Assembly (NCBI GenBank): GCA_025041195.1
Contig: JAKCFM010000001.1
Location: forward strand, 2,046,001 to 2,110,000
Direction: 5' to 3'
DNA from: Halobacteriales archaeon YIM A00013
GTDB lineage: Archaea; Halobacteriota; Halobacteria; Halobacteriales; Haloarculaceae
DNA: 64,000 nucleotides
Of this stretch, positions 18,522 to 29,682 are shown one piece after another. A model generated the notes under the pieces. The model was not told the DNA's origin and searched no databases. It saw nothing but the letters and a program-made list of their open reading frames with translations. The translations under genes and the position numbers were made by a program. Position 1 is the stretch's first letter. The number at the start of each line of letters is the position of its first letter.

Positions 18522-18826
18522 ATATAATATTTACAGTAATTATATAAAAAATTGTCGAATAATGAATATACAGAGAGCAATCGTCCGATGAATGAAGGCA
18601 ATTATGTCGGATTCATCCTAAACACTAAAGTTGCCAGAACAAAGTTCTGGCAGCCCACCGGCTGTAATCCGGCGAAGTAGTCAAGCGAAGCTTGACTGAT
18701 CAACCAGAAATTGAAGATTTCTGGTCAAGTGGCAAGAACACTATGCGTTCTTGCTGATCAGCCAGAAGCCGTGCTTCTGGTGAAGAGCCAGGCATTCTCC
18801 TAGATTCTCTGTAAAGTGAAGAGAGA
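18522..18826. other. AT-rich IS flank plus hairpin-rich region downstream of rpsG
   Basis: These 305 bases hold the tnpB promoter and left-end repeat (up to about 18620) and then the tandem hairpin array listed separately (18633-18780). No protein gene is credible. Confidence 0.6.
18633..18780. repeat. Array of tandem short hairpins
   Basis: Five perfect 8-bp hairpins: GCCAGAAC/GTTCTGGC (18633-18651, loop 3), AGTCAAGC/GCTTGACT (18679-18697, loop 3), CCAGAAAT/ATTTCTGG (18704-18724, loop 5), GCAAGAAC/GTTCTTGC (18732-18754, loop 7) and CCAGAAGC/GCTTCTGG (18762-18780, loop 3). A weaker 5-bp hairpin CAGCC/GGCTG sits at 18651-18664. The last four are spaced 26-29 bases centre to centre. Three share CCAGAA in the left arm. 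On the minus strand the array follows the rpsG stop codon by 46 bases. Confidence 0.75.
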
Positions 18827-19441
18827 TTATCGCGCGGCAGCGGCGACGCGCTCTTTTTCTTCTTTCTGGTTGATCGCGTAGGTCTGGACGTTGTAGTTGG
18901 ACGCACCGATCAGCTGATCAGCGAGTGCCTCCTCAACGTCGGTCGCAGTCTTGAACGACCCAGAGTGTGTCCCCTCCGCGATGAACTTCAGTGCCTGATC
19001 GACACGGCGCTGTGGCGCAACGTCGACGGCCTGTGGCACCGAAATGCCACCGTATTTGAGCCGGACGGTCTCCTCACGCGGCGCGGCGTTCTCGACGGCC
19101 GTCACGAGCACCTGCACCGGGTTCTCGTCGGTGCGGTCGTTGACGATATCGAACGCACGACGGACGGCCCGCGTGGTCAGCTGCTTTTTCCCAGTGTTCT
19201 CTTCGGTCGCCATGAGCCGATTGATCAGCCGCTCAACGATGCTGATCTCCGATTTTTTGAACTGCTTCGAAGAATGTCGACCCATCGTGTGTGCGACCGG
19301 CGTAACGGTGATGTACCGTTCGGTCGAAGGATCCTCGTAGGCGATCTCGTCGACATTCCACTTCGTAAACAGCTTCGCGTCGACATCGAGATCGTCGCTG
19401 CCAGCAGGCTGGTCTGGTTCTGGGGTGTTCGTCTCGCTCAT
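18827..19441 (-). CDS. rpsG: 30S ribosomal protein S7
   Basis: Archaeal uS7, 204 residues. Family segments include LFTKWNVDEI, TPVAHTMGRHSSKQFKKSEISIVERLINRLM and the RNA-contacting GISVPQAVDVAPQRRVDQALKFI. An acidic N-terminal extension (SETNTPEPDQPAGSDDLDVDAK) is a halophile feature. S7 nucleates the head of the small subunit. It starts 3 bases after the rpsL stop, so both are co-transcribed. Confidence 0.98.
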   Translation of the reverse strand: MSETNTPEPDQPAGSDDLDVDAKLFTKWNVDEIAYEDPSTERYITVTPVAHTMGRHSSKQFKKSEISIVERLINRLMATEENTGKKQLTTRAVRRAFDIVNDRTDENPVQVLVTAVENAAPREETVRLKYGGISVPQAVDVAPQRRVDQALKFIAEGTHSGSFKTATDVEEALADQLIGASNYNVQTYAINQKEEKERVAAAAR

Positions 19442-19444
19442 ACG

Positions 19445-19873
19445 TTATCGCACCGGTTTTTCAGCGTTCCCACGGACGAGCTCGATCATACTGACGCCGT
19501 TGACCTTCTCGACCTTGTAGTTCACGCCGGAAAGGTCGCCCATCGCACGACCCTTTGCCCCGCCAATGCCGGCGATCGTCACTTCATCGTGTTCGTCGAT
19601 GAACGAAATCGCGCCGTCACCAGGACAGAACGCGGTGACCTGCTTTCCGTTTTTGATGAGCTGGACCCGGACACACTTCCGGATTGCCGAGTTGGGCTGT
19701 TTTGCTTCGACGCCAACCTTTTCCAGTACAATACCTCGCCCCTGCGGTGCGCCTTCGAGCGGGTCGGATTTCTCACCGAGTCCGCGTGCGCGTCGCGCGT
19801 ACTTCGAGTCGGACCACCGGTGGTTCTGGCGGTCCTTCTTGAGCTTCCGCGCGGCGTACTTGCCGTTCGCCAT
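19445..19873 (-). CDS. rpsL: 30S ribosomal protein S12
   Basis: Archaeal uS12, 142 residues, the usual length. The decoding-site region [20 protein letters not shown] is intact, as are [19 protein letters not shown] and [17 protein letters not shown]. Together with rpsG it forms a two-gene unit. In other haloarchaea nusA lies directly upstream; here the upstream neighbour is a small membrane protein on the opposite strand, so rpsL must have its own promoter between 19874 and 19967. Confidence 0.98.
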   Translation of the reverse strand: MANGKYAARKLKKDRQNHRWSDSKYARRARGLGEKSDPLEGAPQGRGIVLEKVGVEAKQPNSAIRKCVRVQLIKNGKQVTAFCPGDGAISFIDEHDEVTIAGIGGAKGRAMGDLSGVNYKVEKVNGVSMIELVRGNAEKPVR

Positions 19874-19967
19874 AGTACGCCCGAATACCCGACCGAGCTA
19901 CGTAAGCGTTCCTTTTCACAAATCGCCAGGAGTACGCTCTTTGTTCGCGCCACCGTAGGCCAGATTC

Positions 19968-20219
19968 ATGTCGAACGAGTCGGATGATGACGGCACAGTG
20001 AGAGGTATCAAACAGTTGCTCACCGGCGTAGTCGGCAAAGCCCTGCTCTTTGTCGTTGCGTTGTATCTCCTCGGGAATCTGCTTGCCTATCTCGCGATCG
20101 AAACGGAGCTGCTGACGTACACGCCGTTCATCAGCCTTGCAATTGGATTACTCTACTCGCTCGCACTCATCATTCTGGTCATTGTGGTCGTGGCCTCCAT
20201 CACCGCCTATTTACACTGA
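19968..20219 (+). CDS. Small membrane protein, two predicted spans
   Basis: An 83-residue protein with an acidic N-terminus (MSNESDDDGTVRG) followed by two hydrophobic segments, about residues 24-45 and 54-80. No family is recognised. It lies between rpoA'' and rpsL on the opposite strand to both, divergent from rpsL and convergent with rpoA'' (24-base gap). That is where haloarchaea usually carry nusA. It looks coding (hydrophobic pattern, no competing frame) but no function can be proposed. Confidence 0.65.
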   Translation: MSNESDDDGTVRGIKQLLTGVVGKALLFVVALYLLGNLLAYLAIETELLTYTPFISLAIGLLYSLALIILVIVVVASITAYLH

Positions 20220-20242
20220 AAAATGACGCGCGCGTAGACGAC

Positions 20243-22915
20243 TTACTCCGATTGGGCACTCGATCCCATGCGAAGCGTGACGTCGCCCGTGCCGAGTTTG
20301 ATCGGCTTGCCAATAATGACGTTCTCGGTGACGCCATCGAGTTCGTCGGATTCGCCGTGCACGGCCGCATCCAGCAGGTGATTGACCGTCACCTCGAACG
20401 CTGCACGGGCCAGCACGCTCTCTTTGTTGCCGGAAATACCGTGCCGACCGATCGATTCGATCTCACCGTTGTTGGTCATGATGTCGGCAACGAGCATCAG
20501 GTGACGAATGTTCACATCGTCGAGCCCCTGCTCTGCCAGCGTGTCCATCGTCTCTTCGATGATCCGCTCACGAGCGGCCTCGACACCGAGCACGCGATAG
20601 ACCTCGTGGATGTTGTTCGTCGTGGTGCGCGAGGCGTCAACACCCTCGATTTCGAGCACCTTCCCGAACGCTGCACCCTCGGTGTGAAGCACGAACTCCT
20701 GTTCGTCCTGCCCTTCAATATCCTCTTTGCGAATAACGACACGAGAAATATCGCCGATTCCCTTAAAGACGATGTCGCGCAGCTCCTCAACAAGCTGGAG
20801 GAGATCCCGGTAGCTCGGCTCGTCCGGGCCGAATTCTACGGTCGTCCCCTGGTGATACGTTTCGACGCCCAGCTCGCTCTCAATCGTCTCGGCGATGTCG
20901 TTGACGATCAGATCGAGACTGTCAACCGTCGGCCAGCGCTCGTGGAGCGTCTCTTCGTTCAGATCAATGCTGACCAGCATGTCGGCCACGTTGGTTGAGA
21001 CGTCACCGAGCGCAAGAATACGCGTTGCCTCGATCTTCCAGACGACTTCGTGTGCTCGCTCGCGGTCGTTCGCGAACTCCGATTCGAGATTCACCTTCAT
21101 CGTCGGGGTGTCGGGCGTCTTTCGGGCGTCCACCAGCTCGATCAGCCGTGGCAACCCCTGCGTGACGTCGATCTCTGCAACACCCGCATAGTGGAAGGTG
21201 TTCATTGTGTTGTGCGTGACAACTCCCTCTGCGGTGGTGAAGGTCTCGAGCCCGGCAACTGAAACGTCGTACACGTGCTCGTGCTCGCTCTCGATGGTGT
21301 CGACTGAATCGATGCGGTCCCAGACGACATCACTCGCAGCAGCCGATTTCAGTGATTCGAGCGCTTCGTGCTCGTCCTCAATTGAGGATTCGACCGACGT
21401 AATGAGTTTCTGGAGACGGTTACGTCCAATTCGCTGTCTATTGCTCGCGCTATTGAACTGTCGCTGTGGAATATCGGACTCAGCGACGACGCGGTCGATT
21501 GCATCGCCAAAGTTTGGAATCTGATCCGTCGAGTCTGGGCCATCAGCATCGACGCTCGCGACGAGATCGGAGAGTTGTGAGGCTCGTTCTCCAACCATAC
21601 CAACACGGTCCGCGTACCGTTCGACATGTTTCGTTGGCACCCGAAGTGTTGACGAGCCGTCCTGCTCACCCCTGGTAGTGTTAATACCGAAGCGAGCGAG
21701 TAATAGCGCAATACCGCTGATGAGCGATGCAGAGCGTGAGCTCGCTCTGATCGAGCCGTCGCCCACGCTACCATCTCCGCTGAAGTACCCACGAAGCAGG
21801 GCACTCACGAACGAGTCCGTTGCACCGTAGGCGAACGGAGGCACGCGCTTCGATCCGTCCGTTAGACACAGCGCATCAAGTAGCCGAGCAAGCACTGTGC
21901 CGTTCAGTCGAAGATCGTGGCTCGTTGCGAACCCACTCTCGTTGTCGTACTCGTTGATGGTTAGCTCGAACCGGTCTGCGAACGCTCGGATTTGATCCAG
22001 GAAGGCTTCATCGACGTTGGAAATCGACGTGTAGTACTCTGTCGTATTTCCTTCCGCAAGAAATGCGCCAATGAAAAATCCAACCGTCTCATCGAGCTGG
22101 ATTCGTTCAGGGAGCCCTACTGTTCCCTGTCGAGGGTAGACGTAATTGTCCGCGAGACGGCCCGAGATGAGCGCATCACGTTTGTTCTGCAGTTGTTCTG
22201 CTGCACCCGGAACTGCCGTCTTGACACCGCCATCTGTGAGTGCTGACGTGAACCAGTACTCCGATGGATCGAATGATTCGCGCAGATCGAGCTGTGTCGT
22301 TGGCTCTGCAATATCGAATGATCGAACCACTGGCAGCCAGTCTCCAGATTCGAGATCGCTTCCAGCGACGGGAACGACGTCGTTGTCTTTTCGAGTAACG
22401 AACGAATGGTTGGCCGTAGCACGAATCGATCGACCGGATGCTAGCTCGAACTGTAAGAGTTCGTCTGGCGTCTCGTGGCGACTAATCTCCTCGATCGATC
22501 GCCACTCGACAGTTTCGTCTCGACCAAGGCTGAGAACTTCGAGGCCGTCAGGGGCGATCCCAACCTCATGGTCATCAACCGTTCGGGTCTCCCGTGGTTC
22601 AAGAAGGGAATCGACAAACGGTCCAATAGCAACGGCCTCAGTCGTCCCATCACGACGAACAACGATCTCTTCGTCGGACGGAATCGACATCTGGGTGCCT
22701 GGCTCACCAATCGACTGTGCACTCACCGTTCCCACGGGATCGAGCGGGTCAACACGAGATTCGACGTACTCGTGTTCGACGCGTTGTGCAACCTGATTTG
22801 CGGATTCTACGTCAGATATCCCTTTTTCGTTGAGTACGCTGTACACCTCGTCCTTGAGCCGCCGCGGGAGCTGTGTGTCCTCGACGACGAGTTCGATATC
22901 TTCGGATACTGCCAT
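20243..22915 (-). CDS. rpoA2: RNA polymerase subunit A'' with an in-frame intein
   Basis: An 890-codon gene. The mature subunit is about 397 residues after removal of a 493-residue intein. The N-extein ends SIGEPGTQM (residue 76) and the C-extein resumes [30 protein letters not shown], the conserved trigger-loop/bridge-helix region of the catalytic centre. The rest matches the archaeal A'' C-terminal part ([18 protein letters not shown] and [25 protein letters not shown]). The start ATG shares one base with the stop of rpoA' (TGATG), so translation is coupled. Splicing is essential to make active polymerase. Confidence 0.97.
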   Translation of the reverse strand: MAVSEDIELVVEDTQLPRRLKDEVYSVLNEKGISDVESANQVAQRVEHEYVESRVDPLDPVGTVSAQSIGEPGTQMSIPSDEEIVVRRDGTTEAVAIGPFVDSLLEPRETRTVDDHEVGIAPDGLEVLSLGRDETVEWRSIEEISRHETPDELLQFELASGRSIRATANHSFVTRKDNDVVPVAGSDLESGDWLPVVRSFDIAEPTTQLDLRESFDPSEYWFTSALTDGGVKTAVPGAAEQLQNKRDALISGRLADNYVYPRQGTVGLPERIQLDETVGFFIGAFLAEGNTTEYYTSISNVDEAFLDQIRAFADRFELTINEYDNESGFATSHDLRLNGTVLARLLDALCLTDGSKRVPPFAYGATDSFVSALLRGYFSGDGSVGDGSIRASSRSASLISGIALLLARFGINTTRGEQDGSSTLRVPTKHVERYADRVGMVGERASQLSDLVASVDADGPDSTDQIPNFGDAIDRVVAESDIPQRQFNSASNRQRIGRNRLQKLITSVESSIEDEHEALESLKSAAASDVVWDRIDSVDTIESEHEHVYDVSVAGLETFTTAEGVVTHNTMNTFHYAGVAEIDVTQGLPRLIELVDARKTPDTPTMKVNLESEFANDRERAHEVVWKIEATRILALGDVSTNVADMLVSIDLNEETLHERWPTVDSLDLIVNDIAETIESELGVETYHQGTTVEFGPDEPSYRDLLQLVEELRDIVFKGIGDISRVVIRKEDIEGQDEQEFVLHTEGAAFGKVLEIEGVDASRTTTNNIHEVYRVLGVEAARERIIEETMDTLAEQGLDDVNIRHLMLVADIMTNNGEIESIGRHGISGNKESVLARAAFEVTVNHLLDAAVHGESDELDGVTENVIIGKPIKLGTGDVTLRMGSSAQSE
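21209..22687 (-). other. Intein in RpoA'' with LAGLIDADG endonuclease
   Basis: Residues 77-569 of the rpoA2 product (493 aa). It starts with Ser ([14 protein letters not shown]), has a block-B TANHSF with the conserved His, and ends VVTHN followed by Thr+1, so Ser1/His-Asn/Thr+1 splicing chemistry is complete. Two LAGLIDADG-type blocks are visible, [10 protein letters not shown] and [11 protein letters not shown], so the homing endonuclease is probably present and not decayed. Insertion is after GTQM in the trigger-loop region, the most conserved part of the subunit, the usual choice of a homing site. Inteins at this polymerase site are known in haloarchaea. Confidence 0.93.
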
Positions 22916-25851
22916 CAGTCATCACCCTGTGCGGTAATCGCATCCATTCGCTCGGAGAGATTCGTCCGCGTGTCTGTTTCGTCTCGAACCTGTTCTAAGA
23001 ACGTATCGCCGTCGTCCTCGAACTCGGCTTCGAGAACGCCGTCGGCAATCTCCGCAACGTCCACTTCGTGATCAACATCCGACGAGACCTTCACGGGACT
23101 CGTGCCGTCCTCACCGAACTCGAACTGTACAATGGTGTCTTTGGTGTTGCGGACAGTGCCATCGTACTGCGTTTCGAGCTCGCTGAGCGCGTTGATGAGT
23201 CGGCGCTGGAGATAGCCGGACTTCGAGGTCCGGACTGCAGTATCGACCAGCCCCTCACGACCACTCACTGCGTGGAAGAAGAACTCGCGTGGCGACAGCC
23301 CGCTCCGATAGGACGACTCCACGAAGCCGTGAGCGTCTGCGCCCAGATCGTCGGGCTTGTAGTGGCTCAGGGTGCGATCCTCGTAGCCACGGTTGATTCG
23401 CTCGCCACGAACTGCCTGCTGGCCGACACAGCCGGCCATCTGCGTGAGGTTCAACATTGAACCACGAGCACCAGACTGGGCCATCACCACTGCCGGGTTA
23501 TCATCGCCAAAGTAATCGCTGACGATGTCACCGGCCGTGTCACGCACCTTTCCGAGTGCCTGCATGATCTTCATCTCAAGCGTTTCCGAGACCGTCCGTC
23601 CGGGGAGCGACTCGAGATCACCGTTCTCGTAGATCTCGATCAGCTCCTCGACGCGATCGTAGGCGTTGTCGATCGTCTCGTCGATCTCTGCGCGGGCCTC
23701 GCCCGGAATCGACTCGTCGTCGATCCCGATCGAGAAGCCAAAGTGCATGATCGCACGCATGGCCAGTGCAGCAACCTCGTTGATGAACATCCGCGCACGG
23801 GTCGTGCTGTACTGCTTACAGATCGTATCGACGACAGTGCCACCGAAGGCGCCGACGCCGTCCTCGTCAATCGTCCCCTCGATGAGTTCGCCGTCTTCAA
23901 TCAGCACGGTATCGCCAGTCGCACTCGTAAACTCAAGGTTCAGTCCGTCCGGCAACAACTCGGAAAAGAGGGTTCTCCCCGTCCAGTACTCGATGTCGCC
24001 GTCGACACGGTCTGGCTCCGGAAGTTCGTCAACGCGCGTGGCGCGAAGGAGATCCAGTGCCTGCGTCTCGTTGAACTCTGGGTTCTCGTGGGTCAACAGA
24101 TACGTCCCCGAGATGTGGTCCTGAATCGCGCCGATGATGTTCTCACCAAAGCGTGGGCTGAGAATCTGCTCTTGGACCCGCATCAACACGCGGGCCTCTG
24201 CACGAGCCTCCTCGTTCTGGAGGGCGTGCATGTTCATCTCGTCGCCGTCAAAGTCAGCGTTGTACGGCGGACAGACCGTCGTGTTCAGCCGGAACGTTTT
24301 ATACGGCATCACCACGACTTCGTGTGCCATAATCGACATCCGGTGAAGCGATGGCTGTCGGTTGAAGATGATGATATCACCGTCAACGAGATGCCGGTTG
24401 ACCTCCCAGCCGACTTCGACCTTCTCTGCGAGCTCTTCGCAGTTTTTCTCGGTGACCTTCAGACGTCGACCGTCCGGTCGCTTGACGTAATTTGCACCAG
24501 GATGTGTGTTCGGCCCGTTGGAAACGTACTGCTGGGCCTGCGAGCGATTGCGATCGGTGACCGTCATCGTCTGGGTCATCTCTTCTGCCACGCGATCAGG
24601 AACACCCACCTCATTCAGCGAGAGCGTCGGATCCGGCGAGATAACCGTCCGGGCGGAGAAGTTCACCCGCTTGCCAGAGAGAGAGCCACGGAAGCGACCT
24701 TCCTTGCCCTTCAGCCGCTGTGAAAGCGTCTTCAGTGGCCGACCGGAGCGGTGACGGGCCGGTGGCGTCCCTGAGATTTCGTTGTCCATGAACGTCGTGA
24801 CGTGATACTGGAGAAGCTCCCAGAGGTCCTCAATAATGAGCTGAGGGGCACCAGCCTCACGGTTTTCCATGAATCGCTGGTTAATCCGGATGATATCGAC
24901 CAGCTTGTGTGTCAGATCGTCCTCGGAACGCTGGCCGTTATCCAGCGTAATCGACGGCCGAGCCGTCACTGGTGGCACTGGCAACACCGTCAGAATCATC
25001 CACTCCGGTCGAGAGTGGTCCGAATCGATTCCCAGCACTTCGAGGTCTTCGTCAGGAATGGACTCAAACCAGTCACGAATGTCTGAAGCCATCAGCTTGT
25101 TCATGTCCTCCTCGGTCAGATCCACCGACAGTGCCTTCTCAATCGCCTTGCGATCTTCCGGGCGCGGGCGGAACGTCCCCGAGAGGATTTCGTTGATGCG
25201 CGAGAGCTCGATGCCGGTCTCGTTTGCCAACTCGTCTGGCGACATCGGATCGCGGTCAACGTCGTCTGGATCCTCATCGCGAACCGCATCGCCCTGCATC
25301 GCCGCCGCGATCAGTTCCGGGAACTCGTTCGTCAACACGTCCTGGACCTCGTAGTAGGTCGTTGGCTTCTCGTGTTTGATGTCGAACTGCTTCTCGCCGC
25401 AGTGTGGACACTGATCTTTCTTTCGAGCCTGGCGGATCGCCGCTTTCATCACGTCCGACTGATCGTCGCCGAGTTCGATCGTCCGCTCAAGTCGATCGAG
25501 AAACTCACCGCGCTCTTCGGACGTCAACAGCAGCTTCGAGCAGTTCCGACAGGTACCTCGCAGCAGCCGACGAACACGCTTTGAGAACCCAACGTGAATC
25601 ACCGGCGCGGCGAGTTCAATGTGCCCGAAATGCCCTGGACAGGAACCGGACCGCTGCCCACACGTTGGACACTCAAGACCCGGATCGATCACACCCAACC
25701 GGGGGTCCATCAATCCCATGTCGATGGGGAACCCATCGTCGTCGTAGGTGTCCGCCGTGATCACTTTCGTGATCGACATGTCACGATACGTCTCGGGATC
25801 CATCAGCCCGAAATCAATCGAACTGATGTCTTTTGGCGTTTGAATTGACAT
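22915..25851 (-). CDS. rpoA1: RNA polymerase subunit A'
   Basis: The 978-residue largest subunit of the archaeal RNA polymerase, corresponding to the N-terminal two thirds of bacterial beta'. The catalytic Mg-binding motif [12 protein letters not shown] is intact. Zinc sites [17 protein letters not shown] (near residue 60) and CPHCG follow. An acidic insertion around residues 190-220 ([21 protein letters not shown]) is halophile-specific. Start overlaps the rpoB' stop by one base (25851). It is followed by rpoA'' with an equally tight junction. Confidence 0.99.
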   Translation of the reverse strand: MSIQTPKDISSIDFGLMDPETYRDMSITKVITADTYDDDGFPIDMGLMDPRLGVIDPGLECPTCGQRSGSCPGHFGHIELAAPVIHVGFSKRVRRLLRGTCRNCSKLLLTSEERGEFLDRLERTIELGDDQSDVMKAAIRQARKKDQCPHCGEKQFDIKHEKPTTYYEVQDVLTNEFPELIAAAMQGDAVRDEDPDDVDRDPMSPDELANETGIELSRINEILSGTFRPRPEDRKAIEKALSVDLTEEDMNKLMASDIRDWFESIPDEDLEVLGIDSDHSRPEWMILTVLPVPPVTARPSITLDNGQRSEDDLTHKLVDIIRINQRFMENREAGAPQLIIEDLWELLQYHVTTFMDNEISGTPPARHRSGRPLKTLSQRLKGKEGRFRGSLSGKRVNFSARTVISPDPTLSLNEVGVPDRVAEEMTQTMTVTDRNRSQAQQYVSNGPNTHPGANYVKRPDGRRLKVTEKNCEELAEKVEVGWEVNRHLVDGDIIIFNRQPSLHRMSIMAHEVVVMPYKTFRLNTTVCPPYNADFDGDEMNMHALQNEEARAEARVLMRVQEQILSPRFGENIIGAIQDHISGTYLLTHENPEFNETQALDLLRATRVDELPEPDRVDGDIEYWTGRTLFSELLPDGLNLEFTSATGDTVLIEDGELIEGTIDEDGVGAFGGTVVDTICKQYSTTRARMFINEVAALAMRAIMHFGFSIGIDDESIPGEARAEIDETIDNAYDRVEELIEIYENGDLESLPGRTVSETLEMKIMQALGKVRDTAGDIVSDYFGDDNPAVVMAQSGARGSMLNLTQMAGCVGQQAVRGERINRGYEDRTLSHYKPDDLGADAHGFVESSYRSGLSPREFFFHAVSGREGLVDTAVRTSKSGYLQRRLINALSELETQYDGTVRNTKDTIVQFEFGEDGTSPVKVSSDVDHEVDVAEIADGVLEAEFEDDGDTFLEQVRDETDTRTNLSERMDAITAQGDD

Positions 25852-27680
25852 TATACTGCGTCCTCCAGGTTGAGTCGTGGTCGAATGCCGAGCGCCATCA
25901 TCTCATCGAGCAACAACTTGAACGCGTAGCTGATCTCCACCTCGTGGATGTCGCCTTCGTCGCCAGTGAGCGGGTCGTACACCCGATGCTGGTTCACGTC
26001 GTTGACGGCAACCATGCCAGTTTCGGCGCTGATGTACACCTTCTCACGGTCGGATTCGTCGAGGAGCCGTTCTTTGAGCGCCATCGCTGCGCCGTGACCG
26101 ATCAGCACATCGCGTTCCATCTCTCCAACACGCAGTCCGCCTTCGCGGGCACGACCCTCGGTGGGCTGGCGGGTCAGCACCTGCACCGGCCCACGAGAGC
26201 GGGCGTGAATCTTGTTGGAGACCATGTGGTAGAGCTTCTGATAGAAAATCACGCCGACGAAGATCTCCGCGTCGATCTGTTCGCCGGTGACACCGGAGTA
26301 CATGATCTCCTTGCCGCTGGACTCGAAGCCGTGATCGACGAGCGCCGACCGCAGCTCTTCTTCGTCCTCGCCCTGGAATGCGGTTCCATCGACACGCCGG
26401 CCTTCGAGTGCGCCGACTTTGCCACCGAGCATCTCCAGCACGTGGCCCACCGTCATCCGGGAGGGCAGCGCGTGAGGGTTGAGAACGAGATCGGGCACCA
26501 CGCCGTCCTGCGTGAACGGCATATCCTCCTGGGGTGCGATGTGACCGATCACACCCTTCTGGCCGTGACGGGAGGCGAACTTATCGCCCAGCTCTGGAAT
26601 CCGTTCGTCACGAACGCTGACTTTCGAGAGCTTCGAACCGTCTTCGCCTTCCATCAGCGTGACCGTATCGACAACACCGTTTTCGCCGGAGCGCATCGTT
26701 ACGCTGGTTTCACGGCGTTTCTGTCGGCCGAGTCCGCCCATGTCGTCGGGCTCTTCGAGAAATCGCGGGGGGCTGGTCTTTCCGAGCAGAACGTCATTCT
26801 CGTCGACGTCCGTTTCTGGGTTGACCAGACCGTCCTCGTCAAGGTGTGCGTAGGCTTCCTCACCGCGTGCGCCCCGAACCTCATCGTCCGGAATCTCGAA
26901 GTGGTCTTCCTGGCCACCCGGATAACGCCGTTCTTCGCCCTCATACGTTCTGAAGAAGTGCGATCGTGCGAGTGCGCGATCGACACTTCCTTTGTTCAGC
27001 ACCAGCGCATCCTCAATGTTGAACCCTTCATACGACATCACGGCGACGACAAAGTTCTGTGCAGCAGGCCGGTCGTCGTAGCCGATCTGTTCGGTGGTCT
27101 GGGTTTTGACCATCGACAGCTGTGGATAATGCAACAGATGCTGGCGGGTGTCCGGACGAATCCGATAGTTCGCCGACGGCAGCCCCAGCGACTGTTTGAT
27201 CATTCCCGATCCCATCGTAATACGCGGCGAGGCGTTGTGTTCGGGATACGGAATCATGCCGGCACCAATGCCGAACATCAGCTGTGGATCGATTTCGAGG
27301 TGTGTGTGGTCGGTCGTGAGGTCGTCCTCATCGACGGCGACGTAGATGTCTTCTTCTTCCTCGGCGTCGATGAACTCGACTGCGCCGGTGTTGATGAGAT
27401 CCTCGAACTCCATCTCACCGTTTTTCACTGCGTCAATATCCGCGTCGGTGACCCGTGGTTCGCCGTTCTCAATGACGATGAGCGGGCGGCGTGCCCGACC
27501 CGCATCGGCGTTAATGATCACTTCGCCCGTGCGCTTTTTGACGGCCACGTTCACCATCTCGCCGATGTCACCGCGCCGTCGTGCTTCGCGGATATCGCTC
27601 GCGAGCCGCTCTGGCTCGGGGTGTGTGCCGATCAAACTCCCGTTAACGTAGACTTTCGCGTCTTGTCCCTGACTACTCAT
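25851..27680 (-). CDS. rpoB1: RNA polymerase subunit B'
   Basis: The 609-residue C-terminal half of the second-largest subunit, separate from B'' as in other haloarchaea and many methanogens. Segments [11 protein letters not shown] and [51 protein letters not shown] and the C-terminal [19 protein letters not shown] are family-typical. The ATG follows the rpoB'' stop by 9 bases. The stop codon overlaps the rpoA' ATG. Confidence 0.99.
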   Translation of the reverse strand: MSSQGQDAKVYVNGSLIGTHPEPERLASDIREARRRGDIGEMVNVAVKKRTGEVIINADAGRARRPLIVIENGEPRVTDADIDAVKNGEMEFEDLINTGAVEFIDAEEEEDIYVAVDEDDLTTDHTHLEIDPQLMFGIGAGMIPYPEHNASPRITMGSGMIKQSLGLPSANYRIRPDTRQHLLHYPQLSMVKTQTTEQIGYDDRPAAQNFVVAVMSYEGFNIEDALVLNKGSVDRALARSHFFRTYEGEERRYPGGQEDHFEIPDDEVRGARGEEAYAHLDEDGLVNPETDVDENDVLLGKTSPPRFLEEPDDMGGLGRQKRRETSVTMRSGENGVVDTVTLMEGEDGSKLSKVSVRDERIPELGDKFASRHGQKGVIGHIAPQEDMPFTQDGVVPDLVLNPHALPSRMTVGHVLEMLGGKVGALEGRRVDGTAFQGEDEEELRSALVDHGFESSGKEIMYSGVTGEQIDAEIFVGVIFYQKLYHMVSNKIHARSRGPVQVLTRQPTEGRAREGGLRVGEMERDVLIGHGAAMALKERLLDESDREKVYISAETGMVAVNDVNQHRVYDPLTGDEGDIHEVEISYAFKLLLDEMMALGIRPRLNLEDAV

Positions 27681-27689
27681 AATTCGGTG

Positions 27690-29255
27690 TTAGTCGCCCG
27701 CTGCGGAGCGTTCGAGCGTGTCGAGCCCGGCGATCCCCCGGACACCCATGGCCGACAGCTCACGTTTGAGTGTTCGTTCGTCTTCGACGTTCTGTGACAG
27801 CTCCATTGCCTGTGCGAAGTTTTTCACCAACCCACAGTTTGGCCCCTCAGGCGTTTCTGACGGGCAGATCCGTCCCCACTGGGTGGCGTGCAGATCTCGT
27901 GCCTCGAAATGGGGCTGGCTTCTCGAAAGCGGGCTTCTAAGCCGGCGCAGATGAGAGAGAACGCCCATGTAATCCGTCCGGTCGACGAGCTGTGAAACGC
28001 CCGACCGACCACCGACCCAGTTGCCTGTGGCGATCGGGTGTTCGAGCCGCTCGGTCAACACGTCGGACCGAACGACCGTGTTCACCGAGAGCTGTCGATT
28101 GCGCATGTTCGCACGTTCGAGCTGGTACTTCACGTCGCGTGCGAGTTTGTTCAGCGCGGTGCGGAACAGATCGCGCATCAGATCGCCCGACACTTTCAGG
28201 CGCTTGTTTGCGTAGTGGTCTTTGTCGTCTGCCTCGCGGCGACCGAGCGCGAGTTCGAAACACGCCTCTGCCATCCGGCAGAGATAAAACGCCTTGTTGA
28301 GTCGAACCTCCTCTTCGTCGATGCCGTCCTCGTGGAGATGTGGAAGGAGATAGCGATCGATGACGTAGTTGGCGCGCTTGAGCTGGTAATTTTTCCCCTG
28401 GCCCTGTGCAACGCGCTGACCGAGTGCCTCGATGGCTTCGGTCGTTGATTGCACTTCTGCGGCCTCTAAGTTCTCCAGCATGAATTTGACGACCTCGGGG
28501 TCGTCGCTGACCCGGTGGACGATCTCTTCGTCCGATTCGAGCCCGAGCGCCCGCACGAGCGTCACGAAGTTGATCGAACCAGACACGGAGGGGAACGAAA
28601 CTTCAAGCAGTCCCTCCCTGTTTCGCTCACACAGCACGAGTGCGCGGTAGCCACGGCGCTGTGAGAACGTTTTCGCCACCTGGATCGTTTCGCCGTATTT
28701 CGTGTCCTCTTCGGCCAGAATCTTGTTCGGTGCCAGATCCTCGGAGGTCATCAACACCCGTTCGGAGCCGTTTACGATGAAATAGCCGCCAGGGTCGGCG
28801 GGATCCTCGCCGATCTCAATCAGCTCTTCATCGGAAAAGCCTTCGATGTTGCATTTTTCTGAGCCCACCATAATCGGCATGCGCCCGACTTTCGTCTCGG
28901 ACTGGTCGACGATGTGCTCTTCTTCGTCTGCACCCCCGCGTACGATGGTCATCTCCATGAACACCGGTGCGGCGTACGTAATGTTTCGTAGCCGTGCTTC
29001 CTGGGGATACTGCAGCTCTTCGGAGCCATCCGCTTCACGCACGCGTGGAGTGGTCACTCTAACATTCCCGAGCTCAACCCACACAGGCTCCTGGCCTTCT
29101 TTGTCTCCGATGTCAGTATCGATCGTCTCCTTTTCGTCAACCACTTCCTGCATCCCCCGGTTGAGAAAGGCGTTGAACGATCGGAAGTGATGCGCTGCAA
29201 GTCGGTCACGAGAGAAATATTCCCGAGAGATTGCGCGTCTACTTTCCCTGTTCAT
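27690..29255 (-). CDS. rpoB2: RNA polymerase subunit B''
   Basis: The 521-residue N-terminal half of the split second-largest subunit. It begins [30 protein letters not shown] and contains the lobe and fork regions, including [16 protein letters not shown] and the downstream [28 protein letters not shown] signature. Its ATG overlaps the stop of rpoH by 4 bases. Confidence 0.99.
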   Translation of the reverse strand: MNRESRRAISREYFSRDRLAAHHFRSFNAFLNRGMQEVVDEKETIDTDIGDKEGQEPVWVELGNVRVTTPRVREADGSEELQYPQEARLRNITYAAPVFMEMTIVRGGADEEEHIVDQSETKVGRMPIMVGSEKCNIEGFSDEELIEIGEDPADPGGYFIVNGSERVLMTSEDLAPNKILAEEDTKYGETIQVAKTFSQRRGYRALVLCERNREGLLEVSFPSVSGSINFVTLVRALGLESDEEIVHRVSDDPEVVKFMLENLEAAEVQSTTEAIEALGQRVAQGQGKNYQLKRANYVIDRYLLPHLHEDGIDEEEVRLNKAFYLCRMAEACFELALGRREADDKDHYANKRLKVSGDLMRDLFRTALNKLARDVKYQLERANMRNRQLSVNTVVRSDVLTERLEHPIATGNWVGGRSGVSQLVDRTDYMGVLSHLRRLRSPLSRSQPHFEARDLHATQWGRICPSETPEGPNCGLVKNFAQAMELSQNVEDERTLKRELSAMGVRGIAGLDTLERSAAGD

Positions 29256-29482
29256 TCTATTACCAGTCGGTATACGATCGCGGTGTCAGTGGTTCGTGAA
29301 TCACGTTCGATTCGAATGACGTCTCCGGCTTCTGCATCGACATCCCGAAGTGCCGGATCAAGTCGTTTTATTTTTGGAAGATCTGTGCGCTCGATGTTGT
29401 ACTCGTCAAGGATTTCTTCGAGCCTCTCCTCGTCTACGAGGTGATGCTCTGGGACGAGCTCGTGTTCGGTTGCGTCTACCAT
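29252..29482 (-). CDS. rpoH: RNA polymerase subunit H (Rpb5-like)
   Basis: A 76-residue subunit equivalent to the C-terminal domain of eukaryotic Rpb5. The sequence [49 protein letters not shown] is the family pattern. The start at 29482 (MVDATEHEL) is chosen over an in-frame upstream ATG at 29545, since family members begin here. It leads the polymerase operon rpoH-rpoB''-rpoB'-rpoA'-rpoA''. Confidence 0.96.
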   Translation of the reverse strand: MVDATEHELVPEHHLVDEERLEEILDEYNIERTDLPKIKRLDPALRDVDAEAGDVIRIERDSRTTDTAIVYRLVIE

Positions 29483-29645
29483 GTGTGTCTCTGGCCAGTG
29501 ATGGAAAAGGCTATCTCGAGATACTACAGAGGCATATCGGACCAATCGGCATAAGCCTTACTACCGACGGTCAGCAGCCCGCTCGCTGGCGATATAGCAG
29601 TTTTTGGCACGTCAGTCCGTACCAGCGCACGATCGTTTGGAAAGT

Positions 29646-29653
29646 CTTAAATG
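29646..29653 (+). promoter_or_regulatory. Probable TATA box for tRNA-Asp
   Basis: CTTAAATG, preceded by TTTGGAAAG as a BRE-like element, lies about 34 bases before the mature tRNA 5' end, so transcription would start near 29675 with a very short leader. Confidence 0.45.
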
Positions 29654-29682
29654 GAAGTCGGCAATACAATGGAATGCAGGCA

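Larger units (their letters stand above)
17138..18620 (-). mobile_element. IS200/IS605-family element with TnpB only (IS1341-type)
   Basis: The element carries a tnpB gene and no tnpA. The right end contains the sequence GAGGATGTCA on the minus strand that is common at the ends of archaeal IS1341-type elements, preceded by a 7-bp hairpin (GAGGGAC/GTCCCTC, 17161-17177). The left limit is uncertain. A 7-bp inverted repeat (GATGAAT 18587-18593, ATTCATC 18611-18617) upstream of tnpB is a likely left-end hairpin. It has landed exactly at the stop codon of the HExxH gene. Without TnpA it would move only with help from another element. Confidence 0.7.

Noticed and set aside
18630-18790. CRISPR-like array
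   Set aside because: The repeats are self-complementary stems of differing sequence; there are no constant direct repeats with unique spacers.
18965-19987. 340-codon open frame opposite rpsG and rpsL
   Set aside because: Shadow of two ribosomal protein genes.
23743-24723. 326-codon open frame opposite rpoA'
   Set aside because: Shadow frame of a certain gene.
25833-27797. 654-codon open frame opposite rpoB'
   Set aside because: Antisense shadow of rpoB' with no motif and no ribosome binding site.
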